Of a stretch of 64,000 bases of DNA, positions 34,303 to 46,955 are shown piece after piece (positions within the stretch are counted from its first letter, which is position 1; each line of letters begins with the position of its first letter). A program made the position numbers and the translations under genes. The notes under the pieces are model-generated. The model was not told the origin of the DNA. It saw only the letters and a program-made list of their open reading frames with translations, and did no database searches. Source of the stretch: Sphaerolaimus hirsutus (Eukaryota > Nematoda > Chromadorea > Monhysterida > Sphaerolaimidae); assembly GCA_964036195.1 (NCBI GenBank), contig OZ038457.1, positions 14,287,147 to 14,351,146 on the forward strand, written 5' to 3'.

Positions 34303-35171
34303 TATGCTTTCCACCGCGGTTGATTTCAAGCAAATTCACAGTGGTGACTAGACTACACGTGCACTCGACTCGACTCCATGCACTATATATGTCTGTTTAC
34401 TTTCACAATAAATGAGAATAAATTCATGTTGGTTTTATTGCCCGCCAGCCGAGAGAGAAGTGGGTGGTGAATGCATTAGCCCCACCATACCTATTGCCCA
34501 TACTCAGTTGGTTCTGCTCGAATAGTAATGAAAAAGCGCCGTGGCCCCGGAGTTAGGAACTGCTGCGCTGCTACTCTGCCTGCCCTCACACTCATTTATG
34601 TCTCACGTTGGAAGCGTGCCAATGATGATAAAGCATGCGATTTTTGTATAAAAGATGAAAGAAATCATTGCTGTGAATAAGTTTATGTATAGCGTTATAA
34701 CAGAGATGACTTTTTTCAACTTTTTATCAAAATCGTACGTGTAAAACATCGTTGGCACGCTTCCAGCGGGAACCACGCGTGCAGGGTGTAAAGTGACTGG
34801 AGTATACCATAGATTTAACGGACTATACATCTGAAAAGAATTCGCAAACTTAAGGCAAGTACCAATAACTGACATATTGCACAATTAAGTACACCACCAC
34901 ACCATATCTGACCTTCAAAAATTTGAAATTCAACAATACTCCCGTTGGTGGGGGTTTTACGTAGGGCACCGACTAGCCACTAGGTCATTTGTTTTAATGA
35001 CGCTGCGCACACTAGTAAATACACCGCCAAAATTAGGAAAACTCCTCGATCTATTTTGAACACATTTGAGCTTACCATAATGAAGAGTCTGTCAACTACT
35101 GTTGACGGCAATCAAAAATCACCCATTCTGGTAAACACAGACGTGTTCAGAACATAATTATGAGTGGTGTA

Positions 35172-36289
35172 TAGTGATGGAAAAGCGCCAGGAACAATGG
35201 CGCCAGGCGCCAATGGCGCCATGGCGCCATTCAAAATAATGGCGCCGGGCGCCAAAGGGCGCCAGAGAAAATGGCGCCAGGCGCCAATGGCGCCACGGCG
35301 CCATCTGAAAAAATGGCGCCGGGCGCCAAAGGGCGCCAGAAAAAATGGCGCCGGGCGCCAAAATGGCGCCAACCATAAAAGACACTATTTTAGCAGGTAT
35401 ATCATAACAGAAGCTTTTTTAGAAGAGCAATATGTTACCGTATTTGCTCTAAATACCCCTTGAATTAATTCCCCTTCGAAATACCTCAGGTCTGAGCGAG
35501 CTGGGGAACAAATAACCCCCACTCGACACCCCCGTCTGTAATAAGGTACATAAATCATGTTTGCAATGAACATGATGTTTTAATGGCTGCCAATATACAT
35601 TGCAGCTATACCTCAAAATACCCATAGAGGGTTTATTTTCAGTGAGTAAATTTCGAGGGGGGTTATTCGAGGGGTGGTTGTATTATTTCCCCAGAAATTT
35701 TCGAGACAGACTGTAGTAAAGATGGGCTTTTACCTACCCAAAACTGGTAATAAAACTGACAAAACAGGATATATTTCGATGTATCAACGGAGATGGTTAC
35801 ACAAACTAGTCTTATGTGTAGCTGTGATGCATATTGGCATCGATTAGTACATCATGTACATTGTGTACATGATGTACCTTATTCCAGATGGGGGTATTTC
35901 GAGAGGGTGTTATTTTTTACTCAGCTCGAAAATACCTGGAGGTATTTCAAGGGGGTTAATTAGAGGGGGTATTTCGAGGAAATATGATACATTGACTGCT
36001 TTGTGTAACGATCAACGATAAAATGGCCAAAAATGTCCTATTTGGTCACATTTATTCACGGAATTTTGGCGCCATTTCTGGCGCCATCCAAAACAATGGC
36101 GCCGAGCGCCAAATTGGCGCCAGCGAAAATGGCGCCAAGCGCCAAGAGCGCCACGGCGCCATTCGAAATAATGGCGCCAGGCGCCAGATGGCGCCAGAGA
36201 AAAGGGCGCCAAGCGCCAATGGCGCCATGGCGCTGGCGCCCTTTGGCGCCATTAAAGGGCGCCAGCGCCATGGCGCCATTCCATCACTA
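35172..36289. mobile_element. hAT-like element with GGCGCC repeats, containing a nested element
   Basis: Ends TAGTGATGGAA / TTCCATCACTA, perfect 8-bp duplication GTGGTGTA (35164-35171, 36290-36297). Both outer parts are dense GGCGCCATGGCGCC words. The centre holds a CCGTATTT-type element (about 35438-35988). Confidence 0.88.
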
Positions 36290-38403
36290 GTGGTGTACTA
36301 GCGTGCGGGGCCACAATGGCAAAGGCAGTGGGTGGATTGCTGTTATGCTGATTCATTTATAATCTTAAAAGTGTAAATATCTATGGAAATAGTTAACATT
36401 CACTCAATTTTCATTTCAGTACATAAATTTTCCCAACCATAACCAAGAAACATAATCAAGAAAAACATCAGCATTGGAATGTGGAGAGCAAAAAAAAACA
36501 AGTTGCTGTGTAGGTTGACGCTGTTTTTATTCACATCTGATTACATATTTTATGTATTTTACTAACATGCCTATATTGATAATTTTAGACATTTATATTG
36601 ATGTACAAATAGATGCCTGGTTGAAAAATAGAAAAATTCTCGCTGTTACATTTTCCCAAAAAAGTTTTTTACTTACCTCTTTACGCAGTGTAAAAGTAAA
36701 AACGTTTACTTGAAATTTTCTGTATTCAGGGGTGAGTAAAAAACGTTTATTTAAAAAGTAACATATTTACTTTTCAACAACTCTAGCAAATACATACAAT
36801 ACAATACATACATAACAATGACAGTATACACATGTATTCTCAAGCTCTATCCATATTTTTAACTCTAAATACTGCTGCTACCACCTGCTCACCTGCTAAC
36901 CTTCATAATAAACTCGGCGGACATGAAACGAATCAGTGATTCGGCCCTTCGTTACCAATGACGTGTGTTTTTTTATTCAAACTTGAATGGACGAATTCCA
37001 TTCGGTTCATGATACATTTGATTCAATCCGACTTTTTATGCGAAAATGATGTGATATTGATAGACAACTCGTTATAGAACGTCGGATTGTTAGGTCTTAG
37101 GTAAGATCTTACCGTCGCAGTCCCGAAAAATTCATTCAAAAAATTATGTATGAACTTACCGCTGCGTCCAAGTTACTGTTGCGTTTTATATGAACGAAGT
37201 AAATGACGCATGATTTCCGTTCGCGTCGACGATAATGACCGCGGAATGCAATTAAGTCAACATATGTGTCAACTCGTGTGTGGGCTGCCATTAGCAACCA
37301 ATTGCGGTCGCTTAATCGCATTCCGCAGTCATTTTTGTTGACGCTGACGGAAATCATGCGTCTTTCATATTTGGTAACATTCTCGCAAACAGTAACTTGG
37401 ACGTGTGCCAACTACGAATATACGCAGTTGTACGAAAATTCCTTAGACCATTGACTTCTATAATGTCCGTCGAGTTTACATATTATTTGCATGGGAATAC
37501 ATATTTACAATATTTTTTCCTGTATACTCTGCGGACCGCATGTCATGCTTCTTTATGAATGAAACATGACATCATGGCGTCATCAGTAATCAAATAACAT
37601 ATGTTCACCAAAAAGTATTATTGATGAAGAAAAACGTTTGCTGTACTCGACTCCGCTTATTTGTTTTGAAAATGTTTGTGTGAAAGTTTTTTGTACACTT
37701 TTTTCACATGAGTTTTTCAAATTTATTGATCCAATTAATTTTCTTTCTGTAGAATGCTGCTCTACGCAGCTAATAGAATAAAAATTGCCCCGAAAAATGA
37801 TTTCAGGCGCAACATTTTTACCTAATCGGTTTTATTTACTCGACTCCGCCTTTTTCTTCTTTTGTGTGAAAGTGGGTGCGTAAGGCGCATTTGCGGATGC
37901 ATTGCGTGCTGTCCGCGGAGTATACCATTTATTTAACATTCTCCACTGACAACCATTTACAAAAGTGGTACTGCTCAACAGAATCCTACCCATGAACTCC
38001 TTCAATACATCATTCCTTCAAGTTTATTCTGACATCCTGTTTTTCTGCTGCAGCATATTTACTGTCAGTCTTTTTGCTTGATTAGCGGCCTTTTTTGCTT
38101 TAGGAAAGTGATTGGATTCGAACCGAGTGGAAAAAATACGCTGCCTTTTCTTCTGCCAGCGCGTCTGTTATTTCCTAATGACGTACCCCTGAAAATGGGG
38201 CTAATAAATAGCATGTTTTTGTCAGCAGGTTTATGTCTACCCGTCATATAACAAATTCTATTCAATACTTATAATGGTAAATACACATTACTAAAATAAT
38301 TCAGCCGGAGTTGAAATTCATTTTTTCGGTTCACTAAAATCAGGCCACTTTGACTGGTCAAGTGTGTCGACTTTGATGCCATGCATGTGAGTGTACTTTT
38401 AAT
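36290..38403. other. Gene-free stretch between hAT-like elements
   Basis: Contains a fragment of the CAGAGTTG family near 36640-36785 (ends CAACAACTCTA) and a GTTGACACA-type palindrome fragment near 37250-37295. Nothing exon-like seen. Confidence 0.5.
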
Positions 38404-39184
38404 CAGAGTTGCGAAAGTGTATTTACACTTACCCGAAATACTCGGGTAAATGGGTATTTATATTTACACTTACACTTACACTTTCATAAAATACCCATAC
38501 ACTTTTTTTACACTTTCCTGAGCAAAATACCCGGGTACAGAAAGTGTATTTTTTCTTTCAGATGGCCCTGTTTTATGCTTTTGAGAAAGCATAAAATAGG
38601 GTCATGTACAAAAAATAACTGCACAGTGCACACATGCAGTTATGCATTGAATGTTGAAAATATGACAAATGTACAAACTAGCCTTTGATCTCCAACCTTT
38701 GATCAGTACTTATGGTATTCTACAGTTCATCATACTTTTGTAAAAAAGGACAAGATCAATGGAAATTCACCAGCTGGACACAAAGTCAACTGGCTTTTGC
38801 ATTGACATTTCCATTCTTGCATTTAAACAGTGTGTATCGCATTGCTTAGTCAGTAAAATATCAACACTGAAAAAGTGCCATTATTAGGGAACTTCATACC
38901 ACTACAGTATTTGTTACAGTCTGAAATGTTTTATAAAATGCAGTAAAATGTGAAATAATGCATGAAAATGACAAATAAAGTGATCTTAAGGTGAAAACAG
39001 TGGTGTTTTTAATGCTCAACAGTGAGAGCTCTTTCTTAAAAAATTTTTACACTTACACTTTTTTTACACTTTCCTAGGTATTTTTAAAATACCTTACACT
39101 TTTGGTATCCATACTCAAAATTTGGAAAGTGTATTTACACTTACACTTACACTTTCCAAAAATACCGGTATTTTAACAACTGTG
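38404..39184. mobile_element. hAT-like CAGAGTTG element, uninterrupted copy
   Basis: CAGAGTTGCGAAAG ... TTTTAACAACTGTG with the perfect 8-bp duplication CTTTTAAT (38396-38403, 39185-39192). Terminal parts are TTACACTTACAC words; the middle is unique AT-rich DNA. It is a relative, in the opposite orientation, of the copy at 54618-56259. Confidence 0.9.
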
Positions 39185-39536
39185 CTTTTAATTGGGATAT
39201 GTGGACCAGTTTTGGTGCAGTATTCTTAACGGCGACATACATACTTTGCAGTCATTTGAAAGAGATTGTAGTAGGGTCCACAGTAGTGTAACGAATAGGC
39301 TCAAGCGACCACACTGCTGATAACTTTGTTCGTGGTCTCCCTACAACGTTTGGGTGAAGCTCATCGATTGCAATAAATTTCTGCTAATTGGAGATTACTC
39401 GCAATGGTCAAACCGTGTGATTTTGTCTTTGGGTAGCTTGCAGCCACGCGCAAAATTGAGTCAGGTTTCCAACAAAGACATATTTCGGTATCGATAGTCA
39501 ATGCTTTTTAATCTACATAAATAGGTATATTCGAAT

Positions 39537-39978
39537 CAGGGCCGTATACAGGGGGGGGGCGGGGGGGGGGGGGCTGCAGCCCCCCCCCTCCCGGGGCGAG
39601 ACCAGAAAGTGACCGGAAAATGCGACTTTTTCAACGTCAGCGTAAAAAAATTTGCGCGCAAGCGCGCATTCTCCACCAGACATAAAGTATTATCATCATA
39701 TTTGCTCCATGTGGCCGAAAATCGTTATAAATACACTCGAGTGTTCTGCTTTTTGCTGTTTTGTATGTATATTTACATACATTTACAGCGTTCCATGGCG
39801 CTGACGCCAACGCCAATTGCGCCATGGCGTGGCGCTTACTAATGGCGCCAGCGCCATGGCGCCATTCCGCCACTATGTAGATCAAATTTTAGGGGGGGGG
39901 GGCTGAGCCCCCCCCCCCCCTCGCCGGCCTCCGTAAACAAGCAGCCCCCCCCGCTCAAAAATCCTGGATACGTCCCTG
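39537..39978. mobile_element. hAT-like element with CAGGGACGTATCCAGG ends
   Basis: Left CAGGGCCGTATACAGG, right CCTGGATACGTCCCTG, 8-bp duplication ATTCGAAT (39529-39536, 39979-39986). G and C homopolymer runs sit inside both ends; a short GGCGCC-word patch is inside. A further right-end fragment is near 47815-47835. Confidence 0.88.
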
Positions 39979-39986
39979 ATTCGAAT

Positions 39987-42900
39987 GATATTTCGCTGTG
40001 TAATTTGTCCCCTTGTTATCTCGCAATAGCACTCCTGCCCTAGAATTGTCAACTTACTTACATTCCGAAAAAAAAATTTTGCATACATTTTACTTGATGC
40101 TTTTGCTGTCCGAAACAAACCACTCCCGTTTGTTATGCACACTATCAGATGGTGGCTTTCATTATTGTAATGAATGGGCGCCATCTTTTATCGGAGATGC
40201 ATATAACCTTAATCTCGCTGATACAGACCCCCTTTAGACTTCTTCAAATAATGTGGTGCAATCTATTTTTTCTTCGTGGTGCTGTGTGGATAGCGCCCTT
40301 CATAAAGCTCAGCTGATCCAACCCCAAATAAGCATTTCTTATTATTTATGTTCCTTGGGAGTATTTATGTTTGCACTTTCGACTGAACACAATTTTATGA
40401 TGAAAGTAATGCTTTATCCAAGCTGTGATCAAGTTTCTGTTGTACTGAAGTTGTTGTTTAAAAAAGCTTTCGTGTTTCAATATTAAAAATTACTTTCTAC
40501 CATATATCATTGAATTAACCCCGGCTGGAATACTAGGTATGAGTGACCTGGGAAAGAATAAAACCCCCAATAATGAAGCTTCTCACTAGGGATGAAAGGA
40601 ACGGCCCCGTTTAACAGTTTTTACGACCCCGTTTTGAAAAAAAGTTTCGATACTTGCGCTTTTTATATGAACTGGTGGCAAATATAAATGTGAAATCAGG
40701 TACCTCAGTTTTCATAACTATCTCACAGGGAAACGTGCAGCCCAATATGGCTGCCATTTGATGTGGGGCTGCCCACAACATTTGCCTACAGATATGCCAA
40801 GTGGCACCCCCTGGCACCCCCCTGTTTTGCTGCTACAGATTGATGAATGTTTTTTCCAATTTTTTTCCCGGCAAATATAAATGGGAATTTACAAAAAAAC
40901 ACAAAATACAGCTGCAGTAAAGTGCACAGCCGATTTTTTTGTGTGCTGCCAACACAAGCAATGAATACACTTGTGTTGGGTCCTTTTCAAATAAAATAAA
41001 AATTACTTATAGCTTTCCCACAGCCATATTTTGACTGCTGGTAAGTTGGGAGTATAATTTGGCCCCTTGTCCATTCACACCCACAAAACTTGCCACCAGC
41101 AAGCAGGCATGGACCACAAAAACATGACAACAATGATTTTAAACTTTGTGATTATCAAAAGTGTAGTTGTGATTGAAAAACTGTGATTTTCAATTTTCTG
41201 GGTATGACCTCTTCATTTGTTAATCCCAGTCACACTAGATACAGGGCACATTGCCCATTAGCCCCTATAGGTTTTTATCAAATAATAAGTGTCCACATTG
41301 GATGGGCACAAGTATTTTGTCATTTGCGTCAAGACACTGCAGGCGCCAGACACGCTGTCAGGCGAGTGCCCCCTCTATGCAGGGCCATTTTTATAATTGG
41401 CTAAAAAAATACTTGAATGCAAAAATGGAGCCCAGGAGCAGCCATATGTTGCCCCTGACACCAAACAAGCCAATTCTGGACCCCATGTGCTCCATGAATA
41501 GCTTGGGATAGTGGATTGTTCACTTTTTCAAACCTATGTTTTTCTCCAAAAAAAATTTCATGTTTGATCAACAACGCCACCGGGGGGGCTTCCGGGGGTT
41601 CTGACTGGGTAGAAAAGTTGCACATGATTACAATCTACCAATGTCAAAAAAAATTGTGGTCTCAAATGTCCAGAAAAAAATTTATCAATAATTTTTGTTT
41701 CATCAGGAACAAAAATTTGTATGGAAGTTCCATTTATATTTGCCAGAAAAAAAAACATGGAAAAAATTTTTCTGCATCAAGGGTGGCCTGAGGGGGGTGT
41801 CCCCTAGGGTATATATAGTAAATACTTGGGGGCACCCTCACACAAGATGAAAGCCTAACAGCTTGCATGTGGGATTTGTAAAATACAATTAAGTGATTTT
41901 CCCATTTATATTTTCCACCAGTTTACAACGTTGTTAAAAAAACCCGGCCTGCGGCGTACTTCTCACATTCCAGTCCTCAAATCATAAATCCGGGGTATTT
42001 CAAGATTATACGGTATTAGAATTTGATGTCAGTTTTACTGTTCGCAATCGCAGTACACCGCTCCGCTATACGCTGTGTTTTATCTTAACGACCTGGATTT
42101 TTTTATGAAGGCTACATAAATGTGAGATACGACGACCGGTGCTGGTGCGGTGCCATTGCAATCTTCAGGGGTGCCATGCCGGTGCCGGTGCCTTTTTTCA
42201 GAATAGCACCGGTGCCGGTGCGGTGCCATTTTTTGCCGGTGCCAAAGGTGCTAGCACCAGGGCCAAAGTAAAAGGCACCGGGAAAGGCACCGGCCAAGGC
42301 TTCATGTGCTGTGCAATTTTGTCCATAATATGTGCTTATTCATATTTCAAAAAACAGCGATATATTTACCCAACCGTTTTTGCCTATTTTGTAACCCTCC
42401 CATCAAATAAATATACCTACTGTGAAATCCATTATACCCGATACATGATCTGATGTGTGAATCTAAAATTTCGTTGTATTTTAAATCATTTTTATATTTT
42501 ATATTTATCTTACTTTTTTGTTCAAAATTTGTTGTCAGTTTATGACAGAGATAGTTCCATTCTCTGTACAGCAACGACTCCGATCAGTAGACAATAGTGG
42601 CTATGGACATTGTAGTGAATTAAATATTTTATCTTTCATTTGTAATCATTGTAATTGCTTCATAAAAGTGATTGCCACATCATTCTGAAGTGCGCAACCA
42701 TCAAAATCGGTTGAAAATTCATGGAAATATGCACTTCCAAAGGTGAGACCACTGAGAAACTGCCCGATATTTACTTCAGAAATTCCAGCCCGGTGCGGTG
42801 CCTTTCGGTGCTGGCACCGGCAACCCGCCGGTGCCCTTCGGTGCCGGTGCCATTTTTTCCAAAAGGCACCAGTGCCGGTGCGGTGCGGTGCCATTTTCTG

Positions 42901-43173
42901 GCCGGTGCCCCAGGGTACCAGGTGCCATTTTCATGCGTTGGCAAAGGTGCCGATGCGGTGCGGTGCCATTTTTCCCGGTGCCTTTAACATCACTACGTCA
43001 TCAGATAATATTTATTTGTTTGGCATGCTCCTGATTTTTGGAAGTGCTTCTACTTTCACAGCGGAATTTGGGTGACGCCAGACTTTTGCAGATGCCTTGT
43101 AATTGACGTCACCAACTTTATCGCTTTTTCTAACCCAATTTACCAGTTGGTTCCTTTTTCAGACGGTTGAATA
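39987..43173. other. Gene-free stretch with GGTGCC repeat patches
   Basis: Two patches of GGTGCCGGTGCGGTGCC words (about 42130-42300 and 42785-42985), probably ends of word-repeat elements like the GGCGCC one, but I could not find clean target duplications. A diverged CCGTATTT-type end lies near 40500-40545. Confidence 0.5.
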
Positions 43174-43595
43174 CCGTATTTCCTCGAAATACACCCCTCG
43201 AAATACCCCCCCCCCCGCAAAATAGACACTATGAATTTATAAACCCCCCTCGAAACCCCCCCCGCCCCCCCCCCCCCGCAAATATAGTGTATAGAGAACG
43301 TAAATGACAAAAGGTACGGTTTGTGATCCGGGAAATGCAGAACACACGTCAAAAACAATGACTGTGTCATGTTAGAACAGGGTTTATACCGTCTACGTAC
43401 TAATAAATATGTCTATAGAGTCTTATACATGGCGCTTATTGTTGCATTTTTCGATGTCTGTGTACGGTACAAACAACAATTTAGTACTGAGATTTCAAAA
43501 AATTTCTGTCGGAATAATACCCCCCTCGAAATATTCCCCTCAAAATGGTCACTCTGAAAAAATAAACCCCCTGGGGGTCTTTCCGGGAAATACGG
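43174..43595. mobile_element. CCGTATTT-type palindromic element
   Basis: CCGTATTTCCTCGAAATAC ... CCGGGAAATACGG, with long C runs in the left arm. Confidence 0.75.
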
Positions 43596-44232
43596 TGGGA
43601 TATTTTGGCAGTACACACTCAGCGCGTGCGTCAAACGTCCGAGTTTTGCCAAATGCAAAACACCTCCGCTTTGTTGGTTGGTAAGCCATTGAACGCGCTG
43701 GCTATCTAGTTTGGCGGGCGGGCGCGCCCGGACGCATTTACATGCGCGCAATGTGGAGGCATGGATGCAAAGTGTTGGGCATCCTGTTTGTGCGTTCGGC
43801 CCGGCTCGCTGAAGTGTGGCGCTGGCACACTTTTAGCCCCCCACCCCCAATACAGCGTCCAAATCTGAATGAGAGATGCCCCCGATTTGACTGGAGGCAG
43901 CCAGCGAATGCTCGCCTTGACTGTTTGGTATCTGAATCCTCGCGCTCGCGTACACAGAGACATATTCTCTTTCTTCCATGTGGTTACGTATTTATGTCTG
44001 CACTTTGTATCCGTGTACGTGTTGCGCTTTGGCAATTGCAGCACAAGTGTTGTTTTGGGAATACTTTGGACTTGTTTTGTCAAACGTTTCCGTGTCCATC
44101 AGTATTACAATTTATCATTATTCAGTTTACAGTTTATGGTTTGGTCGAGTTTTCTCACAAGTTTCAACTCAAATTATTTGGGCAGAACCCACCGCGACCA
44201 TACATGATGTTACAATAGGTAAAGTTATGTAC

Positions 44233-44760
44233 CAGAGTTGTTAGAAGTACCAAACTTTTCCAAAGTATGCGCAAGCGTGAAGTATTTCTTGTTTTACTCA
44301 CCCCCGCCCCCAAGTACAGAAGCCGTAAAAAAAAATATTTACTTTTACTCGTGAGTAGATGAGAGTAAAATACTTTTTCCTCCAAAAGCGTAAATACACG
44401 TGATTTTTCTTAGAAAAGCATAAAACCAGTTAAAATGACCTTTTGTTTCTAGAAAATGTAGGAGGGAAGATTATGAATATTTACTCTGGACAACAAAAAG
44501 GTGTTTTCATTGTATTAAGAAGTATTCTTTATGAAGAGGAAGTTAATTCAATGTTAGCATTCTAAAAATGGGTAAAATATAATGGAAAATACTCCTTCAG
44601 TACTCAGAAAAATTACTATATTGTACTAGGTCTAGAAAACTCTCAATAAGTAAGCGTAAAGGTGAGTACAGTTTTTTTTTGAAAGTATGCATATGCGTAT
44701 TTACTTGGCACTCGAGTATGTAACTTTTTGAGTAAAAGTAAATACACATTAACAACTGTG
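44233..44760. mobile_element. hAT-like CAGAGTTG element
   Basis: CAGAGTTGTTAGAAG ... TTAACAACTGTG, flanked by TTATGTAC / GTATGCAC (6 of 8). Interior of GTAAAAGTA and TACTTTTAC words. Confidence 0.7.
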
Positions 44761-45175
44761 GTATGCACTGGTATTGGTATTCATTTTCAGCAGCTTTTCT
44801 GCCATACATTGCCTAAAAACTCCCACTGGGGCCGACAATTGTTCATCCGATATCTACCAAAAAGTGGTAGCAAGAAAACTGTGGCCAAAAATGTTCTCTA
44901 TGCAATCAACAGACCAATCTCAGTTCAGAGCCCACCGCGTTCAGTTCAGTGCATCCCATCTCCCGTGATGTAATAGGCATGCACTGGTCCGTTCCGGCTC
45001 ATGCCTTTCTGCATGTAATTTAGTGCCTGCCCACGCGGATGGATACCTAGAGCATATGGTGACATGAGGAAGCTTTCTTAGTAACCTGAAACCGCCCAGT
45101 GGAGCCCATGCTTGAGTATATTGCACTGCCGCCGCGCTTACCTCACGAGTGTGGTCGTTCTGACATATTGCATAC

Positions 45176-45935
45176 TCTCACATTATGTGGAATTTTACAT
45201 GTTGCTGTGTGACTCTAACATAATGTGGAATCTCACATGCCCGAAAGGTGAATTTCACATGCCCATGGCCAAACGTGCCTGCTAGGCATGTGCCATGCAC
45301 ATTTTGAAGTGACTTTTATGTTTCACAAGTGTGTCAACGATAAATTAATCAAGCAATTTTTGTAAAAAGATGAAAAAATTCAATGCAATGAATGCAAATT
45401 TTCATAATTCCAATCAAACAAAAAATCTTCATAATATTTATGATGCAAATATATATTTTGCAAAACAAGTTTGAGTAGAATTCTAGGCTAATGTAAATAT
45501 ACTGATGTTTGGAAGTAGGTGTTAAAATAGAAATGGAGCTGAATAGAAGTGTATTGCAGTTACTTACACCTTGCACGCATTGTTCTTGCTGAAAGTGCGC
45601 CAACAATGTTTAACATATGCAACTTTCATAACAAATTGAAACTGACTGCAGTTACGACGTTTACCACTGACATATTCACAATGGTGAATTTTTCATATTT
45701 TTACAAAAATTGCATGCTTAACTTATCATTAGCAGGCTTCCAATGTGAGACATAATAGTTGCAACAAAACGCTGCATGGCACATGCCTAAGACTGCATGT
45801 GCATGGGCTGGGCATGTGAGATTCATGGTGCGCATGTAAGATTCACTTTGGGCATGTGAAAATCACCTTCGAATATGTGAGATTCCACATTATGTGAGAG
45901 TAGACATTATGTTAGAATAGAATCACTCTTACCTC
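45176..45935. repeat. Long inverted repeat with CACATTATGTGG arms
   Basis: Left arm 45176-45290 (TCTCACATTATGTGGAAT, CACATGCCCGAAAGGTGA) is complementary to 45795-45935. The centre (45330-45760) contains a separate repeat also seen near 34600-34880 and 59940-60165 (GGAAGCGTGCCAATGATGAT). Confidence 0.7.
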
Positions 45936-46315
45936 ACAGCTGCACAGCACTGGATGCGTGCATGCGCACGTGTGGTCCATTGCGTCCACTTGGGTGCCGG
46001 TGAAAGTGGGTGGAAAGTAGAGAAGCTAAAGTGAATAGCTCCATAAATGCTGATTGATTCTTCATTTTGCATCTCTCTATATTAGTCTGTTTCGGCTTCA
46101 AACTCATTCAATTTTATTCAATGTATTTGAAATGGACATTTCAAACTTCCTGTATTTTGTGAAGTGAAAACATAGTGTTCGTTATTTGCCTGTCGATTTT
46201 CGGGTAACTGGTTTATTTACCTATATATATTCTCACATGAAGGTCACTTTTACGACTTGCACTCATTTCCAGCCGGCACGTTAATTATTCACCCAGTATC
46301 CCACTCGTTGCCATC

Positions 46316-46955
46316 ATGATCCCCATTCACCTATTGGGGCTGGATTCCAAAATGACGGGCACGGAGGCCCGTCGCAGGTCTGGCTCGGGCAGCGCGCACA
46401 GCTCGCCCGCCAGGCCGCCCAACGGCACCGCGCCCATGGTCAGCACCGGCTCCAGCGGCAATTTGGTGTGTCCCCGTGTCTGCGTAGTTCGGATCGACTC
46501 GCGCAACTTTGTCGCATGATTCGGGCCCTTGGGGGCGGTACCAGGCCGTGTCAAATGTCAAATGCCATGCAAAGTGTAAAAAGTCATGTAAAATGCCCCG
46601 CAAAATGGCAACCGAGTTGCCATTTCGCAGGACATTTTACATGATTTTTGACACTTTGCATGACATTTGACATTTTACACGGTCTGGCATTGGCACTCGG
46701 TGTATCTGTCCGTGCACATGGATGTACACTTTTTGGTGATTATTTCAGCGCCGGCCGGGTAGAGCCGCGGGCAGCGTGCAGCACAGCGGCAGCGCCCATT
46801 CACTCAAGGCGGTTGAATCGACGCCGTCGGCTAGGAAGCACACTGCACCTGGAAGCGTCGTGGTTGAAGTCAACTGCGTCGACAACCATGGCCGGCCGAG
46901 TGCACCCAGCAACAAATTTGTGCCTAACGGGGCACACAATCAACATGGATCCCAG
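46316..46955 (+). CDS. Syn: Synapsin first two candidate exons
   Basis: Exon 1 opens at ATG 46316 (MIPIHLLGLDSK) or ATG 46352 (MTGTEARRRSGSGSAHSSP) and ends at GTGTGT (46466). Exon 2 (46749-46955) is Ser/His-rich and ends HNQHGSQ at GTAGTT. They read as a disordered N-terminus. Exon 2 ends in phase 0, while the next recognised exon opens in another phase, so a small exon or an alternative promoter between 46956 and 52180 is missing. Assignment to synapsin rests on position and strand. Confidence 0.65.

Noticed and set aside
35112-36301. Overlapping MAPxAPGA-type reading frames on both strands
   Set aside because: Artefacts of GGCGCC palindromic repeats.
42139-43034. Reading frames over GGTGCC repeats
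   Set aside because: Low-complexity repeat translation, present in several frames at once.
43742-44218. 158-residue reading frame between repeats
   Set aside because: No recognisable domain, ordinary codon content for AT-rich intergenic DNA, and an overlapping minus-strand frame of similar length.
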